Positions 5,175-6,591 of a stretch of DNA of 6,591 nt are shown piece by piece. Within the stretch, counting starts at the first letter, position 1; the number at the start of each line of letters is the position of its first letter. The translations under genes and the position numbers were made by a program. Below the pieces are notes generated by a model. It saw nothing but the letters and a program-made list of their open reading frames with translations. It searched no databases and had not been told where the DNA came from. This DNA is from Alphaproteobacteria bacterium UBA685 (GTDB lineage: Bacteria > Pseudomonadota > Alphaproteobacteria > Puniceispirillales > Puniceispirillaceae), in NCBI GenBank assembly GCA_002299005.1, contig DBMZ01000053.1, positions 1 through 6,591 of the forward strand, given 5' to 3'.

Positions 5175-6224
5175 TTAATCAATCACTGTTTTGATAAGGC
5201 ACGCCATTCGTGCGTCCCATAATTCATCACAAATGCTTGTGACAATAGCACGCTCTGCGCGCATCGTTTGCAGGCGATAAAATGTCTTACCAGAGGCAAA
5301 TAAATGCGGCTGTATCTCAAGCGTTATCTTATCGAATAGGTCAGGATATTGCTCTTGGAAGTTAATTTGTGCCGCTTTTGCAGAGGCTTCTTGCGAGAAA
5401 GACCCTAGTTGCGCAAAGAACAATCCTTGTTTATCTGCTTTATTAGCTGGTTTTTCTTTTGGCGTGATATCCTTGGTCACAGGGCGCGGTTTTGGCGGTT
5501 TTGGAACAGGCGTTGCGCGCTTTTCAACCACCTTATCTTCACCTTCATCTTTTGCAGATTTTGTTGCAGGCGCTTTTTCCATTTTTTCCTGCTTTGTTTT
5601 GAGGGCCGCCATTTCTGCGCGCAAGGCGATGACCTTAAGGTTAAGCTCATTATTCTTGCGCATAAGACTATCAATTTGCGCCGTTAGCTGTTCGTTATTT
5701 TTGTCATTATCAGCGCTGATTTGCTTATCAATCAAATAGGCAAGGTCAGGATAGCGTTTCAAGATGGCTTTATCTGCCTGTGCATAGAGGCTCTTACAGT
5801 TGGTCTTGATCAAATCTTGCACATCAGACTGATAATCATTGCTTGGAAGCGATTCATCTTGTGATGACAGATTTAAAATAAGCCATTCGCGATAATCATT
5901 TATCAGCAAATCAATCTCATCAGAAGAGGGGGATGGCAGGGCGGTTAATTCTACGGCACGCCTTATAACAGCTCCTGAGAATTTGCGGCGTTCTGACCAT
6001 AAATTGCCGAGATCTTCATTGATCAAAGTCTGATTTTCCATCAGCGCGGCAAAGCTAGCACAAATGGCGCCTTGTTCTGCCATGATGCTTTGGCCGCCAA
6101 GAGTGCTGATATCAATAGCGGCCTTTGCAGGCGCGGTGACGCCAATGCCGCCTAGCGCCAGCACAAGTGAGGCTGTGCGCGCTATTTTCGTGATGTGATT
6201 AATGACCAAAGCGTATTGCATCAT
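5175..6224 (-). CDS. Secreted SPOR-domain protein with coiled coil and Lys/Pro-rich linker
   Basis: A 349-residue envelope protein that likely binds denuded peptidoglycan through its C-terminal SPOR domain. Residues about 1-35 form a signal peptide or N-terminal anchor (hydrophobic 18-31, ending AKA). A helical domain at about 36-170 with Cys55 and Cys143 is not one I recognise. A coiled coil spans about 176-218 ([16 protein letters not shown] onwards). A charged Lys/Pro/Glu linker covers 218-265. The SPOR domain covers about 267-346, opening [17 protein letters not shown] and containing the second-half motif [17 protein letters not shown] 6 bases upstream favours the ATG at 6224; a second ATG follows at once. 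The start lies inside the 3' end of trpE (26-bp overlap in another frame), suggesting translational coupling. SPOR proteins usually act in cell division or wall remodelling; the exact role here is unknown. Confidence 0.88.
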   Translation of the reverse strand: MMQYALVINHITKIARTASLVLALGGIGVTAPAKAAIDISTLGGQSIMAEQGAICASFAALMENQTLINEDLGNLWSERRKFSGAVIRRAVELTALPSPSSDEIDLLINDYREWLILNLSSQDESLPSNDYQSDVQDLIKTNCKSLYAQADKAILKRYPDLAYLIDKQISADNDKNNEQLTAQIDSLMRKNNELNLKVIALRAEMAALKTKQEKMEKAPATKSAKDEGEDKVVEKRATPVPKPPKPRPVTKDITPKEKPANKADKQGLFFAQLGSFSQEASAKAAQINFQEQYPDLFDKITLEIQPHLFASGKTFYRLQTMRAERAIVTSICDELWDARMACLIKTVID

Positions 6225-6591
6225 TTGCGGCTCTTATCAAAGCGCGGGCTTTATTCTCGCACTCTTCTTGCTCTGACTGGTCAACACTATCATAGACAAT
6301 ACCAGCCCCTGCTTGGATATGCATTTTGCCATCTTTAATCACGGCTGTGCGCAAGGTGATGCAGGTATCAATATCACCTGTTGCAGCGATATAGCCAAGA
6401 GAGCCCGCATAGATGCCTCTTTTATCAGGCTCAAGCTCATCAATGATTTCCATCGCTCTAATCTTTGGCGCGCCTGATACGGTGCCTGCAGGAAAGCCCG
6501 CTAGCATCGCATCAATCGCGTCAAACCCATCACGAATCTGGCCACGAACTTCAGAGGCGATATGCATCACATGGCTGTAATATTCAATCAC
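6199..6591 (-). CDS. trpE: Anthranilate synthase component I, C-terminal part (5' end outside window)
   Basis: Large subunit of the enzyme that makes anthranilate from chorismate, the first step of tryptophan synthesis. The 130 visible residues are the C-terminal quarter of a roughly 500-residue protein. Diagnostic segments are [13 protein letters not shown], whose VMH histidine I recall as catalytic in the family, [31 protein letters not shown] and [10 protein letters not shown], with the Mg-binding Glu region at [20 protein letters not shown] favours TrpE over the related PabB. The chain ends at RFGH with no fused glutaminase domain, unlike the TrpEG fusions of rhizobia, so a separate TrpG is needed. 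The next gene downstream is the SPOR protein, not trpG. The frame is open at the window edge, where the GTG is an internal codon rather than a start. Confidence 0.96.
   Translation of the reverse strand: MIEYYSHVMHIASEVRGQIRDGFDAIDAMLAGFPAGTVSGAPKIRAMEIIDELEPDKRGIYAGSLGYIAATGDIDTCITLRTAVIKDGKMHIQAGAGIVYDSVDQSEQEECENKARALIRAANDAIRFGH

Noticed and set aside
4921..5739. Plus-strand frames opposite the small secreted gene and the SPOR gene
   Set aside because: No ribosome sites or recognisable domains; they lie antisense to genes with signal peptides and known domains, so are treated as shadows.
6199..6591. PabB (aminodeoxychorismate synthase) instead of TrpE
   Set aside because: The [11 protein letters not shown] and [10 protein letters not shown] segments are of TrpE type.

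Overview
The window looks like chromosomal DNA of an alphaproteobacterium, probably a marine, moderately AT-rich lineage of the SAR116/Rhodospirillales type. This is inferred from the relatedness of the proteins and the intermediate base composition, not from a marker gene. No tRNA, rRNA, CRISPR array or insertion sequence was seen. Every gene is intact except the two that run off the window edges.

Left part (1-3332): a sugar-binding periplasmic protein of an ABC importer is read leftwards off the window edge (minus strand, start at 821). It closely resembles the GtsA type of glucose/mannose-binding proteins. It is divergent, across a 311-bp intergenic region, from a two-component pair on the plus strand: an OmpR-family response regulator (1133-1870) and an EnvZ-like membrane histidine kinase (1875-3332), 4 bp apart. 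A sugar-binding gene beside such a pair recalls the gtsABCD/gltR-gtrS locus of Pseudomonas. The simplest reading is a sensor pair that controls sugar import. The kinase has an altered H-box and G1 box, and the regulator lacks the usual proline after the phosphorylated aspartate.

Middle (3333-4200): behind a promoter-like sequence with a strong ribosome site lies a 239-residue acidic secreted protein of unknown function with a 31-residue internal duplication. It ends at a clear stem-loop terminator (4161-4187) that can work in both directions and separates it from the convergent lysE-type gene.

Right part (4198-6591, all minus strand, so read right to left): the 3' end of trpE (anthranilate synthase component I), then a secreted SPOR-domain protein whose start overlaps the trpE end by 26 bp, then an 84-residue secreted protein with 11-residue repeats, then a LysE/RhtB-type amino-acid exporter. 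Two perfect or near-perfect hairpins lie between the small gene and the exporter, one directly against the exporter's ribosome site. No trpG follows trpE in the window and trpE carries no fused glutaminase domain.

Nothing here is a clearly new defence or mobile system. The most unusual points are the divergent kinase motifs, the two uncharacterised repeat-containing secreted proteins, the trpE-SPOR overlap and the hairpin leader of the exporter gene.
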